A stretch of 64,000 nucleotides of DNA from Mixia osmundae IAM 14324 (taxonomy: Eukaryota; Basidiomycota; Mixiomycetes; Mixiales; Mixiaceae), in NCBI RefSeq assembly GCF_000708205.1, contig NW_014575560.1, positions 1,183,113 through 1,247,112 of the forward strand. Direction: 5' to 3'. Position numbers and translations under genes: made by a program. The notes under the pieces are model-generated. The model was not told where the DNA came from. It was given only the letters and a program-made list of their open reading frames with translations, and searched no databases. Below, piece by piece: positions 34,791 through 47,050 of this stretch (positions are counted from its first letter, which is position 1; every line of letters starts with the position of its first letter).

Positions 34791-36839
34791 CTACTCAAAT
34801 GACCATATCTGCACTAGACTCGCATTGACCGTGGCTATGCTTGTGTCATTGAGCGCAGGCGGTCGCTTGATCTTGCGTTCCATCTCAGTTGCAAAGAGCT
34901 GATCACGGACATCCGCGTCAGTGAAGTGCACGAGCTCGAGCATAATTGCGACTTACGGTAGCGTAAGCATGATCGAGAAAATCTTCGAGATCGTACTCCG
35001 GTCGCACGAAAGGCTCGCTGAAGATTTTTGCGAGCGTGGAGATGCTAGCGAGGTAGTGAGACTGTAGCGCAGCAATCTCCCATAGCGAGGTAGCGAGCGC
35101 GTTGGTCTCGAGAGGATCTGGCTCTTGCATATCGAACGGATCACCTGCGACGTCATCTTCACGATGAACCATGACCATGCAAGCTGGGTGACGCTTGAGC
35201 AGGTTGTAGACAAAGGGCAGAATGGTGATGATCGCAGCGGGCGGCGCGGATACGCTGAGGCGAGCCAATCGCTTTGCAAAAGAAGCGACCAATTGCGCAG
35301 GGAGCAGCCTGCTCACGACAATGAGTTTGTGATTCTGACCGAGTATGTGCACTTACGGTGATGCAAGGAAGGTGTCGAGCATGCGGAAGAAGCGCGGCCG
35401 GTAGCGAGTGTGCAGAACCTGTCTGTCCAGGAGCGCATAGAGTCGCTTATAAAAACTTGGGTAGTCTCTGAGCAGAGATCAGCTCGTGCTGGCGGCAAGG
35501 GAGAGAACGCACAGATTATGGTGGACAATGAGCGTAAAGAGGCCGTTGAGAGCGAGCAAAGCCGTCGTGCCACCTGACTTGATCGTCAGGGTCTGGCATG
35601 AGATGATGCAAAGAGGTCTGACCTCGATCGCATGCGTCTGAGAGGAAATCCATGAGCGCCGTCGGACGGCTCATGTGAGGAATGACGGAGCGATGCAATA
35701 TGGCGAGCACGCGCTTCAGGTCGTCTTCGAGATGGAGAAGGGGCAACAAAGCAATCCATGCTTGGGCAAAAGCTTTCTTGTGCTGGACCAGACTGAGTAG
35801 CTCAGGCAAGCGAGCTTGAGCTCTGCGACTGAGCCGACGAGCAGCAGGATCATCCGAGCCAGAATCTGACGGATCGTCAAAGATACCCGTGCTTTCGTCT
35901 TGGCCGTCTTGCTCGCCAGCTGGGATGTCTTGATCTCTCTTGCGCTTCTTGCTGTCTGTGGCTTCGACAGCCGGACGAGCGAGAGGTTTACACGTCCAGA
36001 AAGCGTCGAGCTCGGATGATTCGGTAGGCATACTGCTGAGGCCTTCAAGGAATGCGAGCGCTGTGCTGGTGAACTTGTCGAGTTGTGCAGGGTCAAGCTG
36101 GTCGCGCGTGGCCTGCGCTTGCTCGCTGTGGTGTGCGCAGATCAGTCAGTTTATTGTCAAAGCAGGCATCTCGGCCGTACCTGAGCGCACGCAAGAAGTA
36201 GAGCCGAATGTCATCGTAAAAGTTGAGATAGCGAGTGAGAAACTCGAGACGCAAGTCTGGCGCGATCGTGACATGTTTGCTCGATCCTTCTGGCCGCACA
36301 GGCAGCAAGAGAGCTTGCATGATCTTTGACCAGAGGCCGGCCGCAAATTGATAGGCAGGCGGCCTTTGCAGAGACGAGAGCTGCTCTGACTCTGTTCTCA
36401 GGAGATCCATGAGGATATTCAACGAGGCGAGCTGCAGGGTTCGTGTATGAGCGTTCGACGCCTTGCCGGGCGAATGATAGCTCACTCTGATGGCCTTGTC
36501 GTCGTGATGGAGCATCGCAGCGAGCGAGCTCACAAAGGCTTGGTAGCGAGCTTTTAGCCAGTCCCTGACTGTTCTCGCAGCTCCCTCTCGGTCGCTCGGG
36601 AGCCTGCCGTGGAGTCTCCCCCTCCGTATGAGGGAAGACAAGATACGGTGGAGCGAGTAGACTGCTGCGTGGGCCGTCTCTGCGCTCTGAGGGGAGGATG
36701 TGGCCGAGTGGAGCGAGTCGAGGAGATCAGAGAGAGGATTGAGGTTGTTTGGCTGTGACTGCAGGCTGGCCTCTGCGGTGGCAATAGCGGGCAGTCTGGC
36801 CTTCTCCGACGGCTTCTGGGCTCCCACCCTGCCCGGCAT
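34791..36839 (-). CDS. NOC4: Noc4/Utp19 ribosome biogenesis factor (CBF domain)
   Basis: A nucleolar protein that pairs with Nop14 for 40S subunit assembly. Six exons (36839-36181, 36125-35623, 35573-35513, 35467-35357, 35308-34957, 34898-34791) encode 597 residues. The N-terminal helical half is poorly conserved, with a Lys/Asp-rich insert (SKKRKRDQD). The CBF domain runs from GGTTALLALNGLFTLIVHHN through YPSFYKRLYALL, FAKRLARLSVSAPPAAI and LPFVYNLLKRHP to DPFDMQEPDPLETNAL and EPFVRPEYDLEDFLDH. Removing the last intron (34899-34956) gives the usual short end LFATEMERKIKRPPAL. The first ATG in frame was chosen (36839). Confidence 0.93.
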
Positions 36840-37099
36840 CTTGCTCCCTGTCGATCCTCGTCCTGGTCGACTGCCACGCAAATTTATGAACGACAACGAG
36901 CCCAGGCACTGCGCAACGGCAGGCAGAGGCTAGGCTCGGCTCGGCTCACACTGACAAGCTCGAGTCGATCGTAGCACAGGCACAGTGACGACCGGGCTTG
37001 AGCGCGGCCATGCTGGACGGATAGTCCCTCCATGCGCCCAGCCAGCCAGACAGACAGACAGCGTTCCCTTCGCCCGCAGACTCAGCTGAGCCGGCAGGG

Positions 37100-40000
37100 A
37101 TGAGCAGTCCACTGCCTCCACCGCCCAGACGGAGGCTCAGAGTCACTCCCTCTGGGCCAGTGGACATTGCCTCGAGGGCAACGCCGCCTGGCCTGCCTCA
37201 CTCGACAAGCTCGCCTGCCTTGCTCAGGGCGAACAGCTCGACCAGCCTCACTTCACTCACCAGGCCGGGCAGCGCAATGAGCCTTGCCTCTGCCCCCACC
37301 ACGGCCCCTACAGGATCGACCGTCTCCATCGCATCCTCGCCCGTCAGCCAGCCGGGTGGTGCTGCCAGGGCGAGACAGTTCATCCAGAGGCCTTACCCTT
37401 CCAGCACGGCGCTCTCAGATCCCTCGTATCCAGTCCTGCCTCAGCGGGTCTACGCTCCTGTCACACTCACAGGCAATACATCCAGTGGCATGTCCCTCCT
37501 CGTCCCCACCGCCTCATCGTCCAGCCCACCCGGCGCGTCTGCAGCCTCCAGCTCGACATCCCCCGCGCCAGAGTCGGCCGCTCCCGCGAGTGCCGCGACA
37601 GCAGCAGTCGTGAAGCGCAAGAAGAAAAAGAAGAAGATCGCCATCACCCCAGAGATCAGCCAGGCCGTGCACAATGTCGGCCTTCCCACTCAATCTGTCC
37701 CCATGGACCTCGATCCACCCGCCACAGCGCCCTCGCCCAGACCACAGCCACCTCTGCCCCCGCGCCGCAGGTCAGATACACAGCTGACGCGAGCACCGAT
37801 GGCCTCCTCTGCCTCGCCTTCGCCAGGCGCAGGTGAGTATCAGCTTGTCACCCTCACTGTTCGACAGCTGACGCTCATTAGCTGCACCCGCAGCGAGCAT
37901 ACCTACCAGGACGCGCCCGGCCACCTCCGCATCTGTGACGACCTCTTCGCCTGGGCGGGCGCGTTCAAGTGGTCCGGCGATCGTGCCGCTTGCCTCGGCA
38001 GCTTACTCGTCAGAGGCAGGCCAAGCAGACGAACCTCCTCCGCCGCCCTGGAGTGCTCCCGACCGAGAGCTCGTTTGGTCCTCGACGGAGCAGCCGCTCA
38101 CCTTTGACCCTCAGATCCCGTCAGAAATGACCCAGGTGGCTCCAGTCCGCCACGACCAGGCTAATGTTGCCGGCGTCAGGCTTGCTGATGCCGCTGAGCT
38201 GCCTAGCAGCCCACCGCCGCAATTCGACTCTCTCCCACCTTCACCGGTGGCCTCAAGGGGACCCACACCGCCGCCAGAAGCGCGCCTGCCGCGGGATTTG
38301 GATCCTTCGGGCCTGCCTGTCAGAGACGACGCGACGCTATCAGCTACAGAAGTCTCGACGATGGCCGTACTCGCATGGGAACAGGATCGCCTGAACGGCT
38401 TGCCCCTTGAACAGCGTACACAGCGCGAACGGCAGCGTCGCCGCAGGAGCCTCGACAGCTTCCTCGAGAGCCAACGAGCGGCTTATTATGCTTTCGAAAG
38501 AGCGCAAGAACGAGCTAGCATCCCGCACACAGAATCTGTCGCGACAGATCAACACCCTGGTGAACCGCCCAGGCAGCGCCAGAGGCTACAGCTATCCGAG
38601 ATCGACAGTCGCACCACCACCGACCACGAAGAATCGCATGGATCTGCCGCAGAGGAAGCTCGCTTACCAGGCGCATTCATCACTCGTCAGCCAAGGGCTC
38701 GGAGCTCACGGTTGCGTGCAGCGACCCACGCTGCTGCTCGTTCGGATCCTTCGATAGACGACGATGTGCTGGTCGAGCGACTGAGCAATAGTCTTCCGAG
38801 CGCGCCACACCCCGTCGTCACCCAGCGTGTAGCGAGCCTAACCGATGTTTCACAAGCACAGGCAGCCCCCGCGGCCCAGGCAAGTTCGCGTCCTCTATTC
38901 GGGGGATCATTCTTTGAGGAGGCGCGCTACGGTCCCACCTCTCAACATGCCGTCTCTGGGCACCAGGTCGAGGGAGTGCATCCGCTAGATTTGTCGGCCG
39001 TGCCGCAGGAGGAAGAGACCCTGCGATCGCCGTCGTACCTGGAGCTGCATCCAGGCTTCTCGGGCCCAAGCTTGTCAGACTCGCTAGCAGAGCAAGGCGC
39101 GCCTCATCTGCCAACCTTCGTCGATAAGACGCTGGCTGACAAACAACCGGCGGATCCTGTTGTGACTCATCGCGCAAATAGCCTGGCTTCAACTCCAGAA
39201 GCATCCGAGCCATCGACCGATAGTGAGTCGCCCTCTGCCAGAAGCAGCACGACGCCAGAGGATCCTGTGACAGCAGCCGTTAACAATGCCGGTCGTCTGT
39301 CAGCAGATGTCCACCGCTATCCAGTCCTTGGTCTGCAGCGCGCTCCGAGTCGGGCAGAGCAGATGGCCGAAGGCCGACGAGCGTCCATGCTCCTCACCCG
39401 ACCTCTCTCAACGCGCCGGCCTCGACCTCCATCACGTAGATGGGGCATGACATTTGAACAATTCGAGCGTCCCGTGGAGCAAGCCAACCCGAGCTTGCTC
39501 TCTTATATTCCTTCGGCTGAACGAGATTCCTTGCCAGCGCCATTACAGCCTCGTCGACTCAATGCTCTCACTGAGAGCGACACGTCGCTGTCTGATGCGC
39601 CTGATCATATGGAGCTCAGCGGCGTGCAGACTCTGATCAGCCGATTCGAAGCCGTGAACGCCGTCCGCAGCTCTCCTGCTCCCACGCCGCCTGTGTGGAA
39701 TCGGAGGCACGCACGCAATGCATCCGCGCGGTCATCAGCAACAGTCACAGCATCGGAACCCATACAAGTCACGTTTGCACCGCCGTCTCATCATCCACCG
39801 CCTCGTCCGAGAGGCCCTCGCGAGCGGCCCGGTAGTGCGAATGATATCTCGGCGCCTGTTGCCACCCGGCACATTACGGATGAGGCTATGCCGACGACAG
39901 AATTAGCGTCCATGTCTCTGTCCGAGCCACTTGCCGCAGCCAACAGCACCGCGCGTATCGCGAGCACTAATTTGCGTCGGCAGAACTCTGTCGCAATCAC

Positions 40001-40445
40001 CGATCTCGACCTACTTATATCTCGCATGGACAGCAACACTGACGGATCGAATTATGAAGTATGTTGCGACTTGTCAGGCCAGGGTTTTCGCTGACAGTTC
40101 TGCAGCAATTACTCACGCTTGGGGAGATGATCGGTGATGCAGATGTAAACCGTACGGATGAGGCCATCCTGTACGTTGCAAAGATCGAGCTCGGCATGCG
40201 ACGACGCGACGCTGCCGGCAAGGTCAAACAGAAACTGTTCTGCGCAGGTAAGTGCTTCGTTCTGAAGATTGGCAACATTGACATCGGCCAAAGGGGTCCG
40301 CGTCAACAAATGCAGCATCTGCCTCGTACAGTTCCGACCGGAGGAGTTGGCTGCCATGCTGCCCTCTTGTACTCACGTCTTCCACTGCGGCTGCGTTCAG
40401 AAATGGCTCAAGCGCTCGCATCAATGCCCTGTCTGTAGGGCGTAA
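37100..40445 (+). CDS. RING-H2 protein with long disordered region (probable E3 ligase)
   Basis: Four exons (introns 37833-37893, 40059-40105, 40248-40293) encode 1,063 residues. About 950 N-terminal residues are disordered and rich in Ser, Pro, Ala and Arg, with one basic patch (KRKKKKKKIAITPE). The last 45 residues form a RING-H2 finger with ligand order C-x2-C, C-x-H-x2-H-x2-C, C-x2-C (CSICLVQFRPEEL, CTHVFHCGC, CPVCRA). It is therefore probably a ubiquitin ligase binding an E2 through the C-terminus. A short conserved helical segment (ILYVAKIELGMRRRDAAGKV) precedes the finger. I cannot assign it to a named family. It converges on separase, 39 bp apart. Confidence 0.85.
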
Positions 40446-40484
40446 TGCGCCAACAAACTGTTGTTGCATTGTTGACCGTCTATT

Positions 40485-43400
40485 TCACTTCTGTACTATG
40501 ACCGGCACACCATATATGACCGAAGCCGCACCGTTGAGATAGCGGAGTCTGCAGACAGATCTCGACGCTGACAGAGCCTTAGGTAGACTCAATCCCTGAC
40601 TGCAGAAGCCCAAGGCCTCGCCAGCAATGTCGAGACCAAAAGCCGCCATTGTGGCTTTGGCGAGCTTGTCAATATCCTTATCAGTGACGTCCCACAGGTT
40701 CGCAAGAACACATGGGCTGCCTGCAGCGAGATAGTGCCAAGGCGTGCCAGTACTGTCGTATTGCCCCTGTCGCCTGAGAGCACCCGAAGAGCAGCCCCAG
40801 AGCATGGCAACGGCGCATTTGGAGAGCTGCCTGATACTTCTCGAGCTGATATACTGTTCGCCACCGCCGTGTCCGAAGTACCTTTGCAAGCAGTCAGCCG
40901 GTGTCCTCTTCGTCAGACGTTCTAACTCACAAGAAGAGGTCATTTTCGCGCAGGGCTGCCTTGAGCTCCTCCTGACTCGGTGCTCTGTTTGCAATCTGAT
41001 CCCATGCGTTGCGATTGAGATCGTCGACGAAGGCGCTTGCCGTATTTTTGAGATCCTGGCTGGGATTGAGCACGGCAAAGACACGTCTTGCGTCGATCTG
41101 ATAGCGTGCGTGGCTGGATAGCTCTTCAACATTGGCGTGCCAAGCACCATGCATGTCGAGACGATCGCGCAACGCAGCGAGAGACGAGAGACGTGTGACT
41201 GATCGACCTTGTAATACTTCCAGAGATTCCCATGGTAGTGCGGCGAGATGTTTGTCAAGGATCAGGTATGTATGCGCGTCTTCGCAATCAGCAAGTGACT
41301 GCACTTTCGGGCGTTGCAAAGGCGCGAGAGCTGCTTTGATGTCACACATGAGCTGATCGGCATCGAGCTCGTCATATGCGATGGGCAGGCCGCAGAGGTG
41401 GACTGAATCGATCAGCAGGTGGACAATGTCCTCAAAGTCCTCATCTTCGCTTTCGCTAGATAGCTCTGCCAGACATTCGACCAGTTCAGCCGGTAGCATC
41501 AGATCTTTGGTGACTTTTCGGCTCGTCGATGACAGCGCTGCCTTGATGTGTGACAGGATACTGTCTTTGACGCTTGCAAGCAAGGAGGCATCGATATGCA
41601 GGCGAGGTGGCAGAAGCATGCACTGCATCTCCTTGAGCTCGTGAGAGCTCGATGCGGCGAGATCCATACCTTGTAGGCGCCCAGCCAGCGCTGCTCCAAA
41701 TTTGCCAAGAGCTCTCCGAGGCGAACATCTAGTGCTTGACGGATCTGCCACCAGGATTTCCGGGTTTCCTTCGTATCGACCGTCTTGGCAGCTTGTGCTG
41801 TCGCATTTGCTTCGGTGATTATAGATTTGAGCTCATGCATACATGCGGCAAAGTCGAAAAGCTCGTCTTCGTCCTCGTTCTCGCGCTTGCCCATACGATC
41901 CAGAGGAAGTCGAAGAATGACAGGTATCCGGTGGGGTACATGCCGAATCAGGATCAGTGCGTCTGCTTGCTCGTTCATCTGCAGAGAGACAACGATCGAG
42001 TCATGCGGCAATCGCTTCATTACCTCGCTCGCGTCGCAACCTTGCCAATGTTGGAGGTACTGCTTCGATAAATTGGCCCAGTGCAGCTTCATGGGGTCAT
42101 CTGTGACCAGTGGACGCATCGAGCTTGACAGACTTGGCCAATTGGACTTGCACAGCGCAGTCGTTAGGCACTTGCGCGCAAGCACGCCTGTCATTTCCCT
42201 GTTGAGAGTGATGGCGGTTGCATAGTCTGCTGTCTAGTCATATATAAAGATTTCCAACGCACACGCAGCGAACGTACCGAGGTTGTGCAGTACAGTCATA
42301 GAGGTATCAATGCCATGCTGCAGAATCCGATCGACAAGCCAAGCATCGAGCACAACGAGAGCATCGCGCTGCAATGTCGAACTTGATGCAAGAAGTAGCT
42401 CAGCCAAATAGGCTTTGACAAGATCGCCAGCAGCCTCCTTGCGTATGGAGCCGATGCGGCTGCCAAGCCCAGCCGCTGCTTGCAAAGCTGCGGGAATCAT
42501 GCTGGCTGCTTCTGAGAGGGTCTCACGACGTCCCTTGAGAATCTTCCTGCTCTCTAAATCGCTATGTCTGAGCATTGCAACAATAAACCGCGTTTGTAGA
42601 CGTCGAGTAACCGAGCAGTATTTTTGCAAAGCGCTCAGAGGCGAGACCAAGTGTTGTGCTTTATTGCCTGCGCGCGCGAGCCACGCCATGCGCCACAAAA
42701 CGTCAAAGGTCTCATCCGAGAGCGCATGTCGGATGTTGGCAGTAGTCTGCAATTGCGACCTATTAGGACTGGGAAACGTAAGCAACAAAGAGTCGGTATC
42801 CTCTGCCGAATGCGAGACAGCCGCATGAGCCTGATGCAAGAAGCGCTCTGTCTCTGCAGACGATCCGGCGAGCGAGCTCTCAAGGAGCAAAAGACTTGCT
42901 GGCATATGATCGAAGCGCGCCGCTATGCGCCTTGCTGCTCGCCTGTCTTCGATTGCCATAGTAAGATCGTCAGCATCATATGCAAGTTGGCCGCGCGCGC
43001 AAAGCAAGCGGAGTGAAATTCGATCGAAGCAAAATGCTGTGGCGCATTCCAGAGCTTGACTGAGCGCATGGATGGCCAGTCTGACCGAACCTATGCTCTG
43101 ATACATTTCAGCCGTGAATCTGGCAGACTCGCAGAGACCTTGTGCGATCTGCCAGGTCACACAAGATACATTGAGGATCCGACGGCTGAAGTGACGATCC
43201 TCGATGCCGTCTGAGATGTCCACATGCTCGAGAACAGATCGAGCAGGACGCTGACGCGCCGTATATCGCGAGATCAGACCGAGCGCATTACCGTATATGC
43301 GAGAAGCGGCGAGAGCAGCTTGAAGTGCCTCATCCATCTTGCCGGCAGCTGCCGATATGTGCGCCGCGACCAGATTGCTGTATGCACAAACGTCTTGATC

Positions 43401-46400
43401 GGCAAGTCGCCATTCCTGTCTATCGCCCACGCGTTCGGCCGACAGCGTCGTGTAGCATTCATACGCCGCTATGTGAGACTGAGCCGCGGTCTGCGCGCTG
43501 ACATATAGAGCTGCTACAAGCGAAGAGGTGAGATGAAATTGACAGAGCATGAGCGGTGTTTGGCCTTCAAGCCGAGTCTGAGAAGCTTTAAGCAGATCAT
43601 CGGCTTTACTAACGTTCTCTGCGCGTGCGTATGCACGGGATAATCTGATCGAGGCCGCGATGAACAGAGACCGGCTCGAGGCATCTTGACATTCGGCAGT
43701 ACATCTGCGCAATTGACGTAGGACTTTGAGAGCGCCAAGGCGGTCACCTGACACCTCTGCAATGTCTGCAAAATGTAGCAGCTTGTCGTAGCAGCCGATG
43801 CTACAAGCAACAGGCAGATGCGATGGCGCCGCAGCCAGTCCAGACTGTGGTGCACGGCTCGTTTGCTTATTGTGCGGTCCCAGGGACGGGATTTTCGGGC
43901 TAGCGGACGGACTGAGGGCCATCTTGTCGATCTTGTTGGTTACCTCCTCTAGTGCGGAGTAGCATCCCCCGCGCTGCCTCGTCGTCAACGTCGGCCATCC
44001 CGAGAGAGTCTCGTGAGCCAAGCGACAAGCTTCCTGATATATTGCAGCGTGCTCGCCGGCGTCGCGCCAGCGCATCGTTGCTAACGCTGTACGAATTGGC
44101 AATGACTGCGCGCAGCATGCACTAGAGGCAGGAATCTCTGCGACATCTGCTCGCATCTACTATGAATGTAAGCAAGCGTCTGACGCAGCGGCACCTGACC
44201 GACCCTGACCTCAGCGAGGTCTTGCGCCTCTGCCGAAAGCCGCATGATCTCCTCAGGCTCGACCGCCGGCTGCTTCGACAATGCCTCCATCTTGAGCAGT
44301 ACGATTCTAACACATTGTGATCAGCAAGAGCCACGCTCAACCCAGCGAGGCTTGCCTTAGGCGACGATGAGACGAATTCGCCTTGTCCAACCGCGCTAGG
44401 AGGGAATCAAGTGTATGCAGATAGAGTTGGTCTGAAGACGACTTTCGGAATTGCCGTGAGAGTTCGTAGCATTGCACTTCCATTAAGAGCAGTTGTACGG
44501 CCGAGTTACTCGTTCTCGCGGCACAAAGTATATCGACAGACGCGGCCGTGTAGTTTAGCAGTACATCGTCCAACGCTATCGCTGTGCTTAGCGAGACGAG
44601 GCGGAACAGAACGCTATACTCTTCCGCGAGGATGTCTAAAGAGACTGTGCTTGCTCGATGCGCAAAAGTCGGATCTGCCGTCAGCAAGACGCAGCCAGTT
44701 GTACTGCTCTGTAAAGCCGCTGAAAAGTTTCCTTGCTCTCTTTGCACATGTGCAAGCGTCTCATACCGTCTAGCAAGAGCCTTTGCAAGCTCCTCGATAG
44801 CCTTGCTGTTGCAGCGTGAACCGGGCGGCGTCGACAACAATGCTGCGGCGATGATGCACGATCTCTCCACAAACGATGCTGCATTGCTATGTCTGACCCG
44901 ATGAAGCGCGATACCATGGTTGTACGCAGCTATGGAGATGCACCTTATGGCGTTGAAGACTGCATCGTCAAGCTGCTCGAAGGTGATCTGAGTGCTGCTC
45001 GTACTGAATAAGTCTGCAGCAGACAAAAGCAGGCCAAGACTACGGGCTTGCGAGGCTCGTTCTGTGGTGGAGAAGATGATTGATGATGCAGTAAGAAGGC
45101 TGTCGAGCATTCGCAGTCGCGGTGATGCCTGGACCGCAATGCCTGCTCGGGAAGACTTGGCCAGACAAGAAGCAGCTGCGCACAGTATGTCGGCAAGTTT
45201 TGGGGCAATTCCCGGTTCAGATGACGTTAGAGCCTTGTGGGCTGCTAAGCGCAGACCATCTATAAGACTGACGGCGCTTGTACTGTCTTGCGAGCTGCCC
45301 AAACTTAGCAGGGCGCTGATGTGACCTTCTATGTCCTTTGTGACCGCGTCTATTAGGGTTCCTTGATCGAGCGAGCGCTGCACATCTAAGACGGCAGCGC
45401 GTGCACGAGCAGCAGGCGAGCCGTTTCCGGTCGATATTGGGATACCTGCTTGCTTTGCTACGCGATTGACTAGTCTTGCTAGCCCTGCGAAGGCTTTAGA
45501 ATCGGAGCACGCTTTTTGGGCAGAGCGTTTGGTGATATTGGTGATGTCGAAACAAATCTGATCGAAGGCGGCTTCCACAGCCTCGCGCATGACAGCTGCC
45601 GACAGTGCATGCTCGCCCGCGGCGCGTAAATAATGCACGATGCTTTTCTCGATTCGAAGCAAGACGCCTTCGAGAGCGTCAAAGTCGATCGCAGGCAAGA
45701 GAGCAGGGATCATGGCATAACGAGATGCCTCAATGCGTAGCCGCAGAATGCCCGCAGGATGGGATGAGCCTTCGATGTCTAAGCTAGCGGCGAAGAGTGC
45801 ACGGTGTATAGCTAGCAGAAGTGCTTTGAGACGAGCAATACGGGTTTCTGCGTCCGCAACTCGCCGAGTAACAGCTGACTCGTACCATGCTATGGCATCT
45901 ATCGTGTCACGAAGACAGCTCAGCCAATTCTCGAGCTGCAGGTCCAGACCGTCTCCTGATGTTTGCGAACGAAATGTCAGTTTCGCTAAACACGTGACAG
46001 TGTGGTATTGAGCTGTCATGACGAGGGAGGCAAGTGTAAGATGCGAATCGTCAGCGCTTGATTCTTCGCATGGCAAGCTCCTATCTGATCGCGAGTTGGG
46101 CGTACTTGCGTCTGCAGTACTTGCGTCTGATGCTGAAACGTGACGTGATCGATTTGTTGGGGATTGACGCATCTTTTGAGGCAGCAGAGGGTAGTGCAAG
46201 AGGTATGCCCAACCACGGAAGCTGTCTTGAGGCGTCCGAGCTGGCCGTGAGGGCGAAGGCTGCGAGAGGATCTTGCACAAGCTGATGTGCTTCTCCGCAA
46301 GTTCGAGCAACGCGCGATGATACTGTGCAGCTGTTATGCTCGCGTGAAGCCGGCCAACGCAGGGAGGACATACCTCTTCGAGCTCTATCAGTCGAGCTAT

Positions 46401-46805
46401 AAAAGCACTTGAGGCCTTCTCAATCTGCAATATCGAGCTACTGCTCGCTCTGCTGGTGAATCTGAGTGTCTCGAGTGCTGTCGCAGTCTCGTCCATGGCG
46501 GTAGTGCGAGTCTGTGTGCCCGTCCTCTTGGACCTACTGGCAGCAACAGTGTTACACCCAGCGCCGTTGAGCGTGCAAGGCTCCTGCGGTGCGTGTTCGG
46601 ACGCGGAAGAATCAGGCCGAATCTTTCTGCTCTCTGCGTCTTGCGCGGTACTCGACGAGCTAGCTAAGCGGGCCAGCAGCTGGAGGTTCTCATTGACGAC
46701 TTTCATAGCCCGCGACGTCTCTGCTTGCGCAGATCTATTAGCTGTTGTTGCGCGCGGCTTGCCCATCGACGGCCCGGACGAGCGAGCTGCCTGGCTGCGC
46801 CGCAT
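40485..46805 (-). CDS. ESP1: Separase (Esp1/Cut1), cohesin-cleaving protease
   Basis: The caspase-like Cys protease that cuts the cohesin kleisin at anaphase. Six exons (46805-44356, 44306-44200, 44146-42278, 42229-41670, 41622-40931, 40881-40485) total 6,075 nt, 2,024 residues, normal for the family. The long N-terminus is helical and TPR-like. The protease core has TYLILDKHLAALPWES, then the catalytic dyad: His near residue 1897 in YFGHGGGEQY and Cys near 1923 in MLWGCSSG. ANLWDVTDKDIDKL follows. The His motif is completed by intron 40882-40930. Intron 44307-44355 has a GC donor (GCAAGC). The first ATG before the conserved region was used; an upstream exon cannot be excluded. Confidence 0.93.
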
Positions 46806-47050
46806 CTGCTCGCTGTCTCCGCTGCCGGCGAGGTGCGCTGGACGTTGACGTTGCTGCAATCGCTGCCGTGCCTCAACGCGTCGAATGTCGATCGCGGGCG
46901 CGCGGACCGTCACGTTACCCGACCACGATGCACGATGCTGCTGACATACAGCTCGCTCGGCAGACTATCGCAATCTCACGGGAAGGCTGCAAAAAAGATT
47001 GCTTGCAAACGAAACGACGGTATACACAACTCGTTTCGCGCCGCATGCTC